DNA of 64,000 nt from Slackia heliotrinireducens DSM 20476 (GCF_000023885.1 NC_013165.1:372001-436000), one strand, 5' to 3'. Shown: positions 43,237 to 52,179, numbered from the stretch's first letter. Numbers and translations: made by a program. Notes: a model not told the origin generated them from the letters alone.

Positions 43237-43377
43237 GGTGGGCCCCTTCCATGTCTGTGGCAACCTGGCCGGTCGCCGGTTTCTACGACGAGACCATTAT
43301 CGGCCCCGACCCACGAACGCCAAAGACGACATGCAGAAGGGGCTCACCTAATGCTCTGCTCATATCGTCTTGAGAAG

Positions 43378-43431
43378 AAGCTTTTCCGGGGAATGGTGTG
43401 TAAATCATGCGGTTTGCCTAAAGCCTATTAG
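43378..43431 (+). pseudogene. Last codons of the split zinc-ribbon/LRR gene
   Basis: Right of the IS110 element the reading KLFRGMVCKSCGLPKAY ends at 43431. Together with CSYCGG on the left side at about 37041-37058 it makes a C-x2-C...C-x2-C zinc ribbon. This identifies the IS110 target gene. Confidence 0.6.
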
Positions 43432-43635
43432 CAGCGTAAACACATAGAGCACGAGGCTCTCATTGGAACACCATGTCGTGCGGTACAACGAGAACAGTCT
43501 TACAAATTATCATTGATCGTGTCGTAAATGTTGGTGCAAGAGGGTGAGCGACCCAAGGCCCGCTTGAGCAACGAACGGCCACTGCCTAGAATCTGAGATG
43601 ACTGCAAATCGGATTCTAGCAAAAGGCAGCGGCTG

Positions 43636-44247
43636 CAATGGACAGCATAGCAGACGCGGTGCTCGAGGCAGCGGCGACGACACCTCGGTTCGAGGACGGG
43701 TTCGCGAACGTGCGGAAGCTGCCCCTGCAACTCGCTGAGGGCATCGCTAACGTGGCCATGGGTGCAAGGGCTGGCCAGCTTTGCGAGACGACGGCCAGCA
43801 GGCGCAACGGCTACCGCGAGCACAGGATCGCAATCTGCGTCGGCACGCTGGCGCATCGCGTCCCGAAGCTGCGCACGGGGGAACTTTTTCCCGGACGACG
43901 TGCTCGAGCGATACCAGTGGGTCGACCGCGCGGCCGTGGCGGAATTGTGCGTGACCGGCACAAGCACGCGCAAGGTGCATAAGGTGGAGCGGGTCACGAG
44001 CATCGAGTGGATCTCGAAGGATTGGGCGAGCGCGGTTTGTGAGCACCTGGACTCCGAGGCGGGGAAACTCGCGGGGTGTACCCTCGCCGGTCGACGCATG
44101 CCGTACCTGTGGGTGGGCACGACCTATGCGAGGGGCAGGTGCGAACAGAGCGTGGCCTCCAAAGTCGCTGTGACTGCCATCGGCTGCAACGAGGACGGCT
44201 GGTGTCACGTGCCTGGGGTCGTCGTAGGGGTCGAGAGCCACGGATAG
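43636..44247 (+). pseudogene. IS256 (Mutator-type) transposase remnant
   Basis: The reading SRRNGYREHRIAICVGTLA then HRVPKLRTG is the N-terminal block of IS256 transposases. A frameshift near 43880 leads to FFPDDVLERYQWVDRA, TSTRKVHKVER, and RRMPYLWVGTTYARGR. In active enzymes the last block has an Asp where Gly stands here, so the catalytic residue is lost. The C-terminal half is missing. Its end overlaps the antisense tail of the portal reading frame. Confidence 0.82.
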
Positions 44248-45920
44248 TAGCTATTCTTCATGCGCAAGGTCAAGCCTCGCGTCGTCCGGGCAGCGGCTCT
44301 CAAGCACGCCGATTGTAGGGCGGCTATTGCGGTGTTTTTGCTATATAATTCCACGCACCGCTGCCACATCGTTCCACGATGAGCTGACGCATCCAAGCGC
44401 GCAGAGTTATCCTCGGAGCCGTCGGAGCCCGCCACGGGCCGCGAGAGCTCGCCTGCGCGCTTGCGCGCCGTCGCCTCGTCCTCGGAATACCAGCGCATCC
44501 GGTACTCGTAGACGCCCATGAGACCCGCCGCGACCTCGGCCATGTCCTGCGCCTTCTCGGCGCTCGTGTCTGTCACGATCGAGTCGTCGTACTGGACGGT
44601 GACGACGCCCTCGTCAGGCAGCGGCTCGCCGAAGCCGCGAGCGCACCACAGCAACGCGTGGCTGATTGTCGCGAGCGATCGCGTGAGGGCGTTCTCGTGC
44701 TTGCGGATGTTGCGCATGAGCGCCGAGTTGTCGCTTGAGACCTCGGTTGCTGTTTTCACATATCCGGACGAGTCGAAATCGTAGTACGTCAACCCGAAGC
44801 CGCAGAGATCGCCGAGCATCTGGAGGGCGATGCGGAAGGTCTCGGCCTGCGAGCTTGTGCGCAACGCCGGCGCGAACTCCTGCACCACGTCCTCGGTCGA
44901 CATGACCTTGCGGAAGATCGTGCAATCGCCCTTGCCGAACGGGATGGGAGTGTTCTTGCCGTTGTTCTTGTCATGGTCGAACATCACGTCGCTGAGAAAG
45001 ATTCTCATCTTGCCCGCGCTGACCTCGTTGACCAAGGCGTCGAAAGCCAGGTCGACGCTCTGCACCGCGTCTATGGCATCCGCAAAGACGCTTTGGCCAT
45101 ACGGTGACGCCTCCACGCGCGTGTTCGGGATTGCAGGCTTGATTATGGCGAAGGTGGGGAAGGGGCTTCCCGTATCATAGTCGGAGATGACGCCCTCGGG
45201 CTCCATCAGGTTGCCGTCCTCGTCGAAAGAGGCCGTGATGACGTGGTAGCTCTTGCCCTCGTCCAGGCGCATGCTCGTTCCGATGTCGTTTACGATGATT
45301 TCGCCCTCGCCGTTTTCCATGGTGAAGGGTTCGGAAGGTTCGGAATGCGAAGGTGCCGCATGCTCGCCGATGACGTGCATCTGTAGCTGGTCCACGGGCT
45401 TGCCCTTGTAGTAGGCCCTCGTGACGAAAGCGCACTCGGTCACGCCCTCCGCATCCCATGTGAGGGGAACCACCATGCGCGCGTCAAAATGCCGGATCTT
45501 GATTTTCCGCCTTCCGATGTCGAAGAAGAGCGCGAAAGCCCCGGTTCCCAGGCCGAATGCCCGCGCGATGTTAGCCTGCGCCTGTCCCATGAAGCCCGTG
45601 TTGGAGAAAAATCCGTCCAGCCAATCCGTGCAAGCCTGGTCCTCGCAAACCACCCGTGTCTGCTCGTTGAGAAGGAGAGATCCCCACTCCCTGCACACCC
45701 GCATCGCAGGCTTGATGGAACGTCGATGCACCTGATAGACCCGCCCGAAACTGTCTACGTCGTGATAGTTGTAGAAATCCCCGGTGGCGCTCATCCACTC
45801 ATCCCATTCGAGAATGTGAGGCTCCATGTCCTCCAGGGGAAGCCGATACCCAAGCTCCTTCAGATACTCCCGCACATGCGAGGGCACCCACCCGTCATAT
45901 TCGATACCGTTCATGTTCAA
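44205..45920 (-). CDS. Phage portal protein (SPP1 gp6/A118-like), orphan with a chimeric C-terminus
   Basis: The 571-residue reading starts MNMNGIEYDGWVP and has the features of a portal protein: VHRRSIKPAMRVCREWGSL, then LLNEQTR, TGAFALFFDI, and a long region ending SALMRNIRKHENALTRSLA, typical of SPP1-like phage portals of Gram-positives. The last 50-60 residues (after about 44390) are antisense to the IS256 remnant, so the true C-terminus is lost. No head or tail genes are nearby; only a terminase tail remains at 47910-48083 on the same strand. This is a prophage remnant. Confidence 0.82.
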   Translation of the reverse strand: MNMNGIEYDGWVPSHVREYLKELGYRLPLEDMEPHILEWDEWMSATGDFYNYHDVDSFGRVYQVHRRSIKPAMRVCREWGSLLLNEQTRVVCEDQACTDWLDGFFSNTGFMGQAQANIARAFGLGTGAFALFFDIGRRKIKIRHFDARMVVPLTWDAEGVTECAFVTRAYYKGKPVDQLQMHVIGEHAAPSHSEPSEPFTMENGEGEIIVNDIGTSMRLDEGKSYHVITASFDEDGNLMEPEGVISDYDTGSPFPTFAIIKPAIPNTRVEASPYGQSVFADAIDAVQSVDLAFDALVNEVSAGKMRIFLSDVMFDHDKNNGKNTPIPFGKGDCTIFRKVMSTEDVVQEFAPALRTSSQAETFRIALQMLGDLCGFGLTYYDFDSSGYVKTATEVSSDNSALMRNIRKHENALTRSLATISHALLWCARGFGEPLPDEGVVTVQYDDSIVTDTSAEKAQDMAEVAAGLMGVYEYRMRWYSEDEATARKRAGELSRPVAGSDGSEDNSARLDASAHRGTMWQRCVELYSKNTAIAALQSACLRAAARTTRGLTLRMKNSYYPWLSTPTTTPGT

Positions 45921-46083
45921 GCGTCTACCTCCGATATCCGAGTTTGTTTGATTACCGAAGTATCCAGCTAGGTCACAAGGACGGATTGAGCGCAGTATAT
46001 AGAGTTAACGTGCGTCTTATGCGATAATCGATAATACAGCGGTAATTCCGCTGCGTTGTTCGTGAAGGGGAAAGTGAATATTC

Positions 46084-46330
46084 ATGCCTAATTACCATGG
46101 CTATATCGACGACTTTGGCGGTATCCATATTTCCGGTGGATATGAAGGCGGTGATATCGAAACCAATCCCTATATCATTCTTTTGCATGAAGGGGCAAGT
46201 GATAGAGAAATTCAGCTTACGTACGAACGTGACCTCAAACAAGCCGAACAAGCAAATGAGACTACCATAAAAAGCAATAGCATTAATGGCGCCACTGACG
46301 AGCTCTCGCTGCTACAAGCTAAAAGAAAAT
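46084..46330 (+). pseudogene. Membrane-protein gene, 5' half (split by IS1595 copy B)
   Basis: The ATG follows AAGGGGAAAG. The reading (MPNYHGYIDDFGGIHISGG start) is hydrophilic and ends in LLQAKRK at the element edge. The target repeat AAAAGAAAA (46321-46329) recurs at 47508-47516. Removing the element and one repeat restores an open frame into the 3' half, giving a protein of about 196 residues. No family is recognised. The gene lies between two phage remnants and on the opposite strand. Confidence 0.75.
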
Positions 46331-47507
46331 CCCTACAGTCAACCAACGTAGGCGTGACCGCGCTTGCGCGAGCTGCGGAAAGTGGCGTCGGCCATGAACA
46401 AATGGCGGAGCACCCTTTCCACTTTGGGCCATTTCTCCTCGGCCCGCTTGACCCTGAACAGGTACGCGTACCAGTTCAGATATGACTGCAGGTTCTTGAC
46501 GTCCATGCCGACGTAGCCGTGCAGGTAGCGCCTGATCCAGGAGCACAGGTTGTTCACCATCGCCATCTTCTCGAGGTACTCCGGGTCCTTCGTGTCGGCC
46601 TTGTAGGGCCGGTCGACGCCCTTCACGGCCTTCACCAGCGACTTGTGGGACTTCTCCATGTCGTGGAAGATCTCGGAGCCCTCGGCGATGCTGGCCTGCA
46701 GCGCGTCCTTGATGCGCCTGGCCGAGGGCTTGCCGTGGCCGCAGCGCACGGCGACCACGTTCTTGTGGACGTCGATCGCGACCGCTATGCAGACCTTGTC
46801 CTTGCTCAGGCCCCTCTTCGGCCTCCAGCCCGGGCCTCCCTTCAGGTCGGAGTCCGTGACGTACATCTCGTCTATCCAGACCTTGTCCCGCAGGACGATG
46901 CGGTCCTGGTAGCCGTCTATCGTGCTCATGACCCGGTGGCGCCACTCCCAGGCCGTCTGGTGCGACATCCCGCAGAGCTCCGCCGCAGCGTCGAGCTGCA
47001 CGTTGTAGCACATGAGGCGGATGAAGAGGACCCATGCGGACAGGGGCTTCTTCGAGGATTCGAATATCGTGCCGGCCAACGACGTGTACTTGCGACCGCA
47101 GTCGCGGCATTCCCAGAACCTGCGGCCGGCACCCGTGCGGCCTCGGCCGACGGTCTCGCCGGAACCGCATCTCGGGCACGGGGGCCGGGGCCTCCACTCG
47201 TCGGCAGCCTCGTCGTAATCTCCGACGCCGACGGACTCGCGGCACCTTCTCGTCTCGACGGCCTCTTGCAAGAGCGCGAAATCGCCCTCATCGAGGGCGT
47301 TGACCCGCTTCGCGAACGGGTTCGTACGGGTGGACATGGCGGTATCCCATCCGCCCAGGCGCCCATCCGATCGGGATCGTCGCCAAACAATGGACCGGAT
47401 GGGCACCTGGGCTGATCATTGTTTGGCTCCGCCATTATAGCCTTTTGCACAGCACGGCGGCCGACTGCTCGGGAGTGCCTAGCATGCCTACGTTGGTTGA
47501 CTGTAGG
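46331..47507 (-). mobile_element. IS1595-family insertion sequence, copy B
   Basis: Inverted copy of the 1177-base element, with the same 22-base terminal repeats. AAAAGAAAA lies on both sides as target duplication. It interrupts the membrane-protein gene that starts at 46084. Confidence 0.92.
46339..47337 (-). CDS. IS1595 family transposase (copy B)
   Basis: This is the same protein as that encoded at 14215-15213, with zinc ribbon and ISXO2-like catalytic region. The start MSTRTNPF is at 47337; the longer frame from 47406 lies in the element's untranslated end. I see no difference from the other copies. Confidence 0.93.
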   Translation of the reverse strand: MSTRTNPFAKRVNALDEGDFALLQEAVETRRCRESVGVGDYDEAADEWRPRPPCPRCGSGETVGRGRTGAGRRFWECRDCGRKYTSLAGTIFESSKKPLSAWVLFIRLMCYNVQLDAAAELCGMSHQTAWEWRHRVMSTIDGYQDRIVLRDKVWIDEMYVTDSDLKGGPGWRPKRGLSKDKVCIAVAIDVHKNVVAVRCGHGKPSARRIKDALQASIAEGSEIFHDMEKSHKSLVKAVKGVDRPYKADTKDPEYLEKMAMVNNLCSWIRRYLHGYVGMDVKNLQSYLNWYAYLFRVKRAEEKWPKVERVLRHLFMADATFRSSRKRGHAYVG

Positions 47508-47861
47508 AAAAGAAAAAACGCTTCAGCCATTACTTCCGCGCAAAACAAAATCAACCGAATAAAAGATGAATACCAGGAATACATGAAAGAGAAAGCTAAG
47601 TACGTTCCGCGTTCGGTTGAACAAAAATACGACTACAGCACGTTTCGTTTGTGGGGTGGCTTAATTGGCGCCGCTATTCTTTTGTGCTTGGGTTTTTGGG
47701 GATATGACTGGAGCGGCCCGTCTAACTTCTTTACGGGCATTGCCGGCATCATCTTCCTTCCCATTATGGGTGCTGTGCCAGGAATAATAATTGGGGCAAT
47801 CGTGTGCGCGGTTTTGAAGGCAAGTGCGAAAGAAAAGTATGATGCTAAGCGCAATGCATAG
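47508..47861 (+). pseudogene. Membrane-protein gene, 3' half
   Basis: The reading RKNASAITSAQNKINRIKDE continues the coiled, charged region of the 5' half. It then has two hydrophobic helices (GGLIGAAILLCLGFWGYDW and a second ending GAIVCAVLK), a Gly-rich hairpin pattern, and a basic end (EKYDAKRNA). It has no start of its own. The whole protein would carry a soluble N-terminal half and a two-helix membrane anchor. Confidence 0.72.
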
Positions 47862-47909
47862 GTACTCATTTAAGCTTTGAATGAGAAGCGTATCTTCGTG
47901 TGCGTCATT

Positions 47910-48083
47910 TTACCCGCGCAAGACATCATCCATAACTGCGTATCTGACCGCATCGATGCTGTGGTCGTTTCCATCCGGGATCTCGTCTACCCACGTCCCA
48001 TCGGACTCGCGCAGGTATTCCTTCAACGTGAATTCCTCGTAGGTCTCAGGGGGCGGAGTTTTTATCTGGCAGACGGGGTCCAT
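47910..48083 (-). pseudogene. Phage terminase large subunit, C-terminal fragment
   Basis: The minus-strand reading of 57 residues ends EIPDGNDHSIDAVRYAVM plus DDVLRG. The PDGNDHxIDAxRYA block is the closing motif of the terminase nuclease domain. An in-frame stop precedes it, so only the tail remains. Upstream of a portal gene on the same strand is where a terminase belongs, which ties this fragment to the portal at 44205-45920. Confidence 0.72.
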
Positions 48084-48127
48084 ACTTTACTGCTGCTTAG
48101 TAGGCGGCGTTCCGTCGGGCGTTGCTA

Positions 48128-48151
48128 GAACCACCGGTGTGCACCGGTGGT
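48128..48151. repeat. Near-perfect palindrome
   Basis: AACCACCGGTG and CACCGGTGGTT form an 11-base stem with a 2-base centre. It lies between the terminase fragment and the PP2C gene's end. There is no T-run. It could be a mobile-element end, an integration site, or a terminator for the minus-strand operon. Confidence 0.4.
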
Positions 48152-48176
48152 TATCGGCGAATTATGGATGGCATAT

Positions 48177-48959
48177 CTACATGCTGTGAGAATCAAGCTT
48201 CGATTGCGAGATGGTATTCGCGCCGACGTTTTCCGTGTCTATGTCGACAATTATCAGTGAGCAATTATCGCTGGATTCAAGTTGGTATAGCCTTTCTAGG
48301 ATACAAGAGCAACCATCCCCTGGATGGCGTGAACTCATTGCCAGCTGCTTCAGGCGTTCGTTTCCCAAGGTGCCCCATACGCCATCTGAACAGAGCAAAT
48401 ACCGTAGTTTCCCAGCTCGAAGAACTTGGGTATAGAAGTGGGCGTTAGGGTTTTCGGTTGGCCCGATGGCCTGCGTAATCCCGGGGGAATTATCGTCGAT
48501 ACGGTCATCAATGGTCATTTGACCCATGGAATTGCCCCAGATGCAGTAGATTCGACAATCGCCAACATTGATAAAGCTGACTTCGTTGTCACGGAAAGTC
48601 AACATGGCAAAAGCAGCACCCATTCGGGGGGTGCCCCGCGCCTCTCCAGAGTGTGCAATCTTCCTCGACAGGCCCTTAAGCATCTCAGTTGCCTCGCCGT
48701 CGCTTGGGGGTATGTGGTGCGTCGAAAGGAATGTAGCGCAAAGTGCCGCTGCGTTTTTTCCTCCCTTATAACCGCCCATTCCGTCGATGACAGCAAAGGA
48801 TACTGCCTCTTGGCTGGTTTTTCCGTTCCATTCGGCATGGGATTCGCTGCCCAAACAAATCGAGCCTGGGAGAATAATCGCATCTTGATTTTCTTCTCTG
48901 GCTGGGCCGACGTCTGTAAAGCCGGCGGCCTCGATGCGAATTTCTGTATGGTCGCTCAT
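48177..48959 (-). CDS. PP2C-family protein phosphatase (second island)
   Basis: The ATG follows GGAGTGAG. The 260-residue product has PP2C motifs: GPAREENQDAIIL (RxxNQD), FAVIDGMGGYKGG (DGMGG), FINVGDCRIY (GDCR) and LLCSDGVW, then ESSDNCSLIIVDI. It is the last gene of the minus-strand operon that also encodes a Ser/Thr kinase and an FHA protein, so it should reverse the kinase's phosphorylation. It is not closely similar to the PP2C at 27474, which argues for two independent systems. Confidence 0.93.
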   Translation of the reverse strand: MSDHTEIRIEAAGFTDVGPAREENQDAIILPGSICLGSESHAEWNGKTSQEAVSFAVIDGMGGYKGGKNAAALCATFLSTHHIPPSDGEATEMLKGLSRKIAHSGEARGTPRMGAAFAMLTFRDNEVSFINVGDCRIYCIWGNSMGQMTIDDRIDDNSPGITQAIGPTENPNAHFYTQVLRAGKLRYLLCSDGVWGTLGNERLKQLAMSSRHPGDGCSCILERLYQLESSDNCSLIIVDIDTENVGANTISQSKLDSHSM

Positions 48960-48965
48960 GATGGC

Positions 48966-49520
48966 TCACTCCGCCCGCAAAACAACGACCGCTCGATTGC
49001 CAAGATGTATCTCAAGAGGAAGCCTTCCAGTGAACATTTCATTTGGCATCAAGGGCTCTCCGTCGTCACCAATCCATGTGCCGTTGGTTGACCCAAGGTC
49101 GATTACCGTCACGCATGTTCCTTGGGGGTCGAACCGTAGAGTGCAATGCCTTCTCGATACACCGTCGCAATGACTCAATGAATTTGCTACCTTCTCGTTA
49201 TGCGATTCTCGTCCTATCACGGTTTCCTCGGATGTTGGAAGAAGGATGCTTGAGCCGTCTGGCATTAACGCTAAGACCCTGTCGCCAATAAGGATGGTTT
49301 GACCGCACTGGTCGCATTCTTCGCCAGCGATACCTGTATAACCGCAATTTGGGCAAGTTGCGAAATTACGATTATCAGTTTTATCGTGCCCCGCTTCATT
49401 TGTGCGCTCTTGCTCCGACGGCGTATCCAGAGGTTTTGAAACTGGAATCGCCGTTAGCAAGACTGGGCAGTAATCTGTTCCTGCTTTATGCCGTTTGCCA
49501 CACAACGGGCAGGTCATCAT
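48966..49520 (-). CDS. Zinc-ribbon and FHA domain protein
   Basis: The start at 49520 overlaps the stop of the radical SAM gene (ATGA). The roughly 184-residue product begins with a Cys pair (TCPLCGKRH) and then a zinc ribbon (CPNCGYTG and CDQCGQ). A complete FHA domain follows: VIGRESH, GVSRRHCTLRF, and DLGSTNGTWIG, with the Arg, Ser-Arg-Arg-His and Asn-Gly-Thr residues that contact phosphothreonine. It is the predicted reader of the operon's kinase. Coupled to genes on both sides. Confidence 0.92.
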   Translation of the reverse strand: MMTCPLCGKRHKAGTDYCPVLLTAIPVSKPLDTPSEQERTNEAGHDKTDNRNFATCPNCGYTGIAGEECDQCGQTILIGDRVLALMPDGSSILLPTSEETVIGRESHNEKVANSLSHCDGVSRRHCTLRFDPQGTCVTVIDLGSTNGTWIGDDGEPLMPNEMFTGRLPLEIHLGNRAVVVLRAE

Positions 49521-50155
49521 TTCTTCCAAGATACCTCACCAAACACTATTCCTCTACTTTGCAGCTCTTCTTCTAACGCCTCCATCCCATGGGGGAATGG
49601 CAGGCCCACCATGGTGACGTCGCCATCATTGATGTTAACTTGAATACTGTTCACGACGTTCGTCGTCGAAGCATTCGTAAGCAACTCGTATCCTCGATCT
49701 GAACAAATGGCGTATTGCTGGTTTTCCGAAGCAATTAATGGCCTTTGTGAAGGGAGGTCGGATATGTATGGACCACATATTGCCAAATCGATAGACGAAA
49801 TGAGTGTTGCGTGATTCGCTAATAGATCTTCCCGTGGGATTCCGGAGAACATAACAACCCTCATGCCGGGCAGCTTTTCGGTAACTAACGACAGGACCTG
49901 CTCAAGGGAGCTCGCTTGCTCGGTTGGTTCTCCGCCCGTTACAACAATGCCGTCGAGATTTTCTTCGCGTATGGTTTTAATTATCAAATCGGAAAGCCAC
50001 TGCTCATCTGCGGACGTCCCTCCTTGCTTATCCCAGGTGTCTTTCGAAATACAACCTGGGCATGCGATACTGCATCCCTGCACCCATAAACCGAGATATC
50101 GGCCAGGCCCTAAAGATGTAATGGGAAATGCTATACGGGATATCTGAATGCTCAT
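49517..50155 (-). CDS. NrdG-like radical SAM protein
   Basis: The start overlaps the stop of the AAA+ gene (ATGA) and follows GAGGAG. The 212-residue product has the radical SAM motif CSIACPGC (Cys28, Cys32, Cys35) and a VVTGGEP block, and is as short as NrdG activases and 7-carboxy-7-deazaguanine synthase-type enzymes. It should bind a [4Fe-4S] cluster and SAM to make a radical. No NrdD or glycyl-radical enzyme gene is near. Being locked into a kinase/FHA/AAA+ operon points to a different partner, perhaps a modified protein or nucleotide signal. Confidence 0.88.
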   Translation of the reverse strand: MSIQISRIAFPITSLGPGRYLGLWVQGCSIACPGCISKDTWDKQGGTSADEQWLSDLIIKTIREENLDGIVVTGGEPTEQASSLEQVLSLVTEKLPGMRVVMFSGIPREDLLANHATLISSIDLAICGPYISDLPSQRPLIASENQQYAICSDRGYELLTNASTTNVVNSIQVNINDGDVTMVGLPFPHGMEALEEELQSRGIVFGEVSWKK

Positions 50156-52179
50156 AGCTCCTCTATTAAGACGTCGGGACGGCCAAGTCTGTCTTCGTTG
50201 AATGCGGTAATGATTAGAGAGGATCCAGCTGGATAATTAAACAGTATTCGCCCTAAAGGATTGGTTAACCGGGTTTCTAATTCTGTCGTTATGCCTCTGC
50301 CTCCATTCCGAAGAACACTGCGCGTAGTGACCGAAGCAACTAGCTCCTCGAAGGCCTCTTTAGAAATGTTCACTTCAATTCCGACACGAATGCGAATATT
50401 GGAAAGAATAGTCTCGATGAATCTAACCGCAAGATTGACAGCTTCGTCTCCATGTATTGGGTTAAAGATAACGATATTGTCCCCTAACCGGCCGAGCAGC
50501 TCTGGTCTATTCAGCGTTTCTGTAAAATGCGACTTTACTGCATCCATTATTGCCCGCTCGTAACGCGAGGTTTGTTCGGGGTCGGACATATCCAAGTCGA
50601 GGAGATTGCCCGCTGCGGCAACTCCTTGATTGGATGTAAATATTATCAATGTATCTGTGAAATCGACAGTTCTGCCGCCGCCATCGGTCAGTCGACCATC
50701 TGAGAGAATTTGCAGGAACAAATCGTACACTTGGCTTCCTGCCTTGTCCATCTCGTCAAAGAGGATGATCGAATGGGGTCTTTGCATAACGGCATTGGTC
50801 AGCTCTCCTCCTGCGCCGAAACCAACATAACTAGGAGGTGCGCCAATTAATCGAATCTTTGCGTGGTCATCCTGGAACTCAGACATGTCAAAACGTATCA
50901 GTGCACGCTCATCGGCAAAGACGAGTTCGGTAATCGCTTTTGCCATTTCTGTTTTTCCGACACCGGTTGGGCCAGCGAAGTAGAGTACACCGCGAGGTGC
51001 AGAAGATGCTTTCTTCTGATGTGCTCCGGTAAGCCCCAAAGCGGATCTTTTCAATATGTCAAGCACGCGGGATACGGCCTGATCTTGGCCGTACACACGT
51101 TGCCTGAGAGTTGCTTCGCCATTCATAAGCTGCTCGCGAAGCCGGTTGTTCTGCCATGGGTTCTCAGAAAGCCCTTGGCGGTACATACGCACTGCGTTCT
51201 CTATCTCGGATGATAAAGAACTGGATTCGCCAGCTAATTGGATTGACTCAAACATGCCTCGACTCGAAAGACCTTCTGTCGCATCCGCAAATCGCCTCGC
51301 TACGCTGTCCTTTTCACCCTCGTCGATACGGTCTTCTAGGAGCAATTGCGCCATACGGTATCGCATGTCGTAGCTGGGATTCGATATTGGGATTCGCCTG
51401 ATGCCGTCTCCGTGGGTTAGCCACGTCGGAAGGTCATCGAGTTTGTCTACAAGCCAGATGATCGGATGTCGCTGGGATCTCGACCCGGAGTCTCCGGATA
51501 GCCTGAGTAGCTTATTATCTAAAAGGACGTGGGCGTTTGCAATTTGAAGGCACGTGAGCATGAGTTCATGAAGAATGTTGTTCGAGGCCTGATCAATGTC
51601 GGATGTCTGAGAAGCATAATCAACGAGCAGGCTCATCGGGATGGAGTCGCTCGTGGCAACGGCTCTTGCGACGAGTTCCAATCCTGGCCAACCCATACCT
51701 TGTGTGTTCTGCGGGAATCTTGACTCAAGTCTGTTCTTGGGAGGGCGCACAAGATTGCGAAGAACGTTCGACGGAACCGTTTCTTCCAGCTTTTTCGTAA
51801 CCTGGTCATCCTTTAGATCTTCTGTCATACGAGCAATGGATAAGCCGTTGAGCGTGTCGAAAGTGAGTAAGCATTTGAAGCCGGAGGCTTGGAGAATTTG
51901 CCAAATGGCGTTGACTGTTGTGTCGGGGCGTAACTCCTCGGATATCTGGATCGGATGAATGTCGTGCACAGCTCCGTATAGCACCGTTACCGCCGAGATG
52001 GGCAGGGAAGCATAAAGTGTTCTAATCCAGAGAGGGGTGTTTTTGTTGTCTGCATCAAGCCATGACGCTTCTTCTTCGAATCCTGCATTCAAAGAAATGG
52101 AAGTTGGGCTATCGATCATGGTGGGGCTCTCGTTCAGTATCTGCTCGTCTGATCTGCGTTGACAGCTGCCGTTCATCAC
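50152..52179 (-). CDS. ClpB-like AAA+ ATPase
   Basis: The start (GTG 52179 or ATG 52176) overlaps the stop of the upstream gene. The 675-residue product has a degenerate first part: IIWLVDKLDDLP near 240-251 looks like a Walker B region, but no Walker A precedes it. The second part is a full Clp-type AAA+ module: VYGQDQAV, Walker A GPTGVGKT (403-410), Walker B ILFDEMDKA (472-480), IFTSNQG and an R-finger region (LLGRLGDNIVIF). This matches the second ATPase ring of ClpB/ClpV. Such machines unfold or disassemble complexes. No Clp N-domain is seen. Confidence 0.87.
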   Translation of the reverse strand: MMNGSCQRRSDEQILNESPTMIDSPTSISLNAGFEEEASWLDADNKNTPLWIRTLYASLPISAVTVLYGAVHDIHPIQISEELRPDTTVNAIWQILQASGFKCLLTFDTLNGLSIARMTEDLKDDQVTKKLEETVPSNVLRNLVRPPKNRLESRFPQNTQGMGWPGLELVARAVATSDSIPMSLLVDYASQTSDIDQASNNILHELMLTCLQIANAHVLLDNKLLRLSGDSGSRSQRHPIIWLVDKLDDLPTWLTHGDGIRRIPISNPSYDMRYRMAQLLLEDRIDEGEKDSVARRFADATEGLSSRGMFESIQLAGESSSLSSEIENAVRMYRQGLSENPWQNNRLREQLMNGEATLRQRVYGQDQAVSRVLDILKRSALGLTGAHQKKASSAPRGVLYFAGPTGVGKTEMAKAITELVFADERALIRFDMSEFQDDHAKIRLIGAPPSYVGFGAGGELTNAVMQRPHSIILFDEMDKAGSQVYDLFLQILSDGRLTDGGGRTVDFTDTLIIFTSNQGVAAAGNLLDLDMSDPEQTSRYERAIMDAVKSHFTETLNRPELLGRLGDNIVIFNPIHGDEAVNLAVRFIETILSNIRIRVGIEVNISKEAFEELVASVTTRSVLRNGGRGITTELETRLTNPLGRILFNYPAGSSLIITAFNEDRLGRPDVLIEEL

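Larger units (their letters stand above)
37062..43372 (-). mobile_element. IS110-family (IS1111-type) element carrying two nested IS21 elements
   Basis: Perfect 16-base inverted repeats, ATATGAGCAGAGCATT (37065-37080) and its complement (43350-43365), lie near both ends, as in the IS1111 subgroup. The transposase gene is in three pieces (43236-42482, 40220-40083, 37589-37371), separated by two IS21 elements with their own target repeats. Without the IS21s the element is about 1.55 kb, normal for the family. It is inserted in the zinc-ribbon/LRR gene. Outer edges are uncertain by a few bases. Confidence 0.82.

Noticed and set aside
43228-43431. 67-residue plus-strand frame ending in a zinc-knuckle motif
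   Set aside because: Its first part lies inside the IS110 end; only the last codons are the displaced tail of the zinc-ribbon gene.
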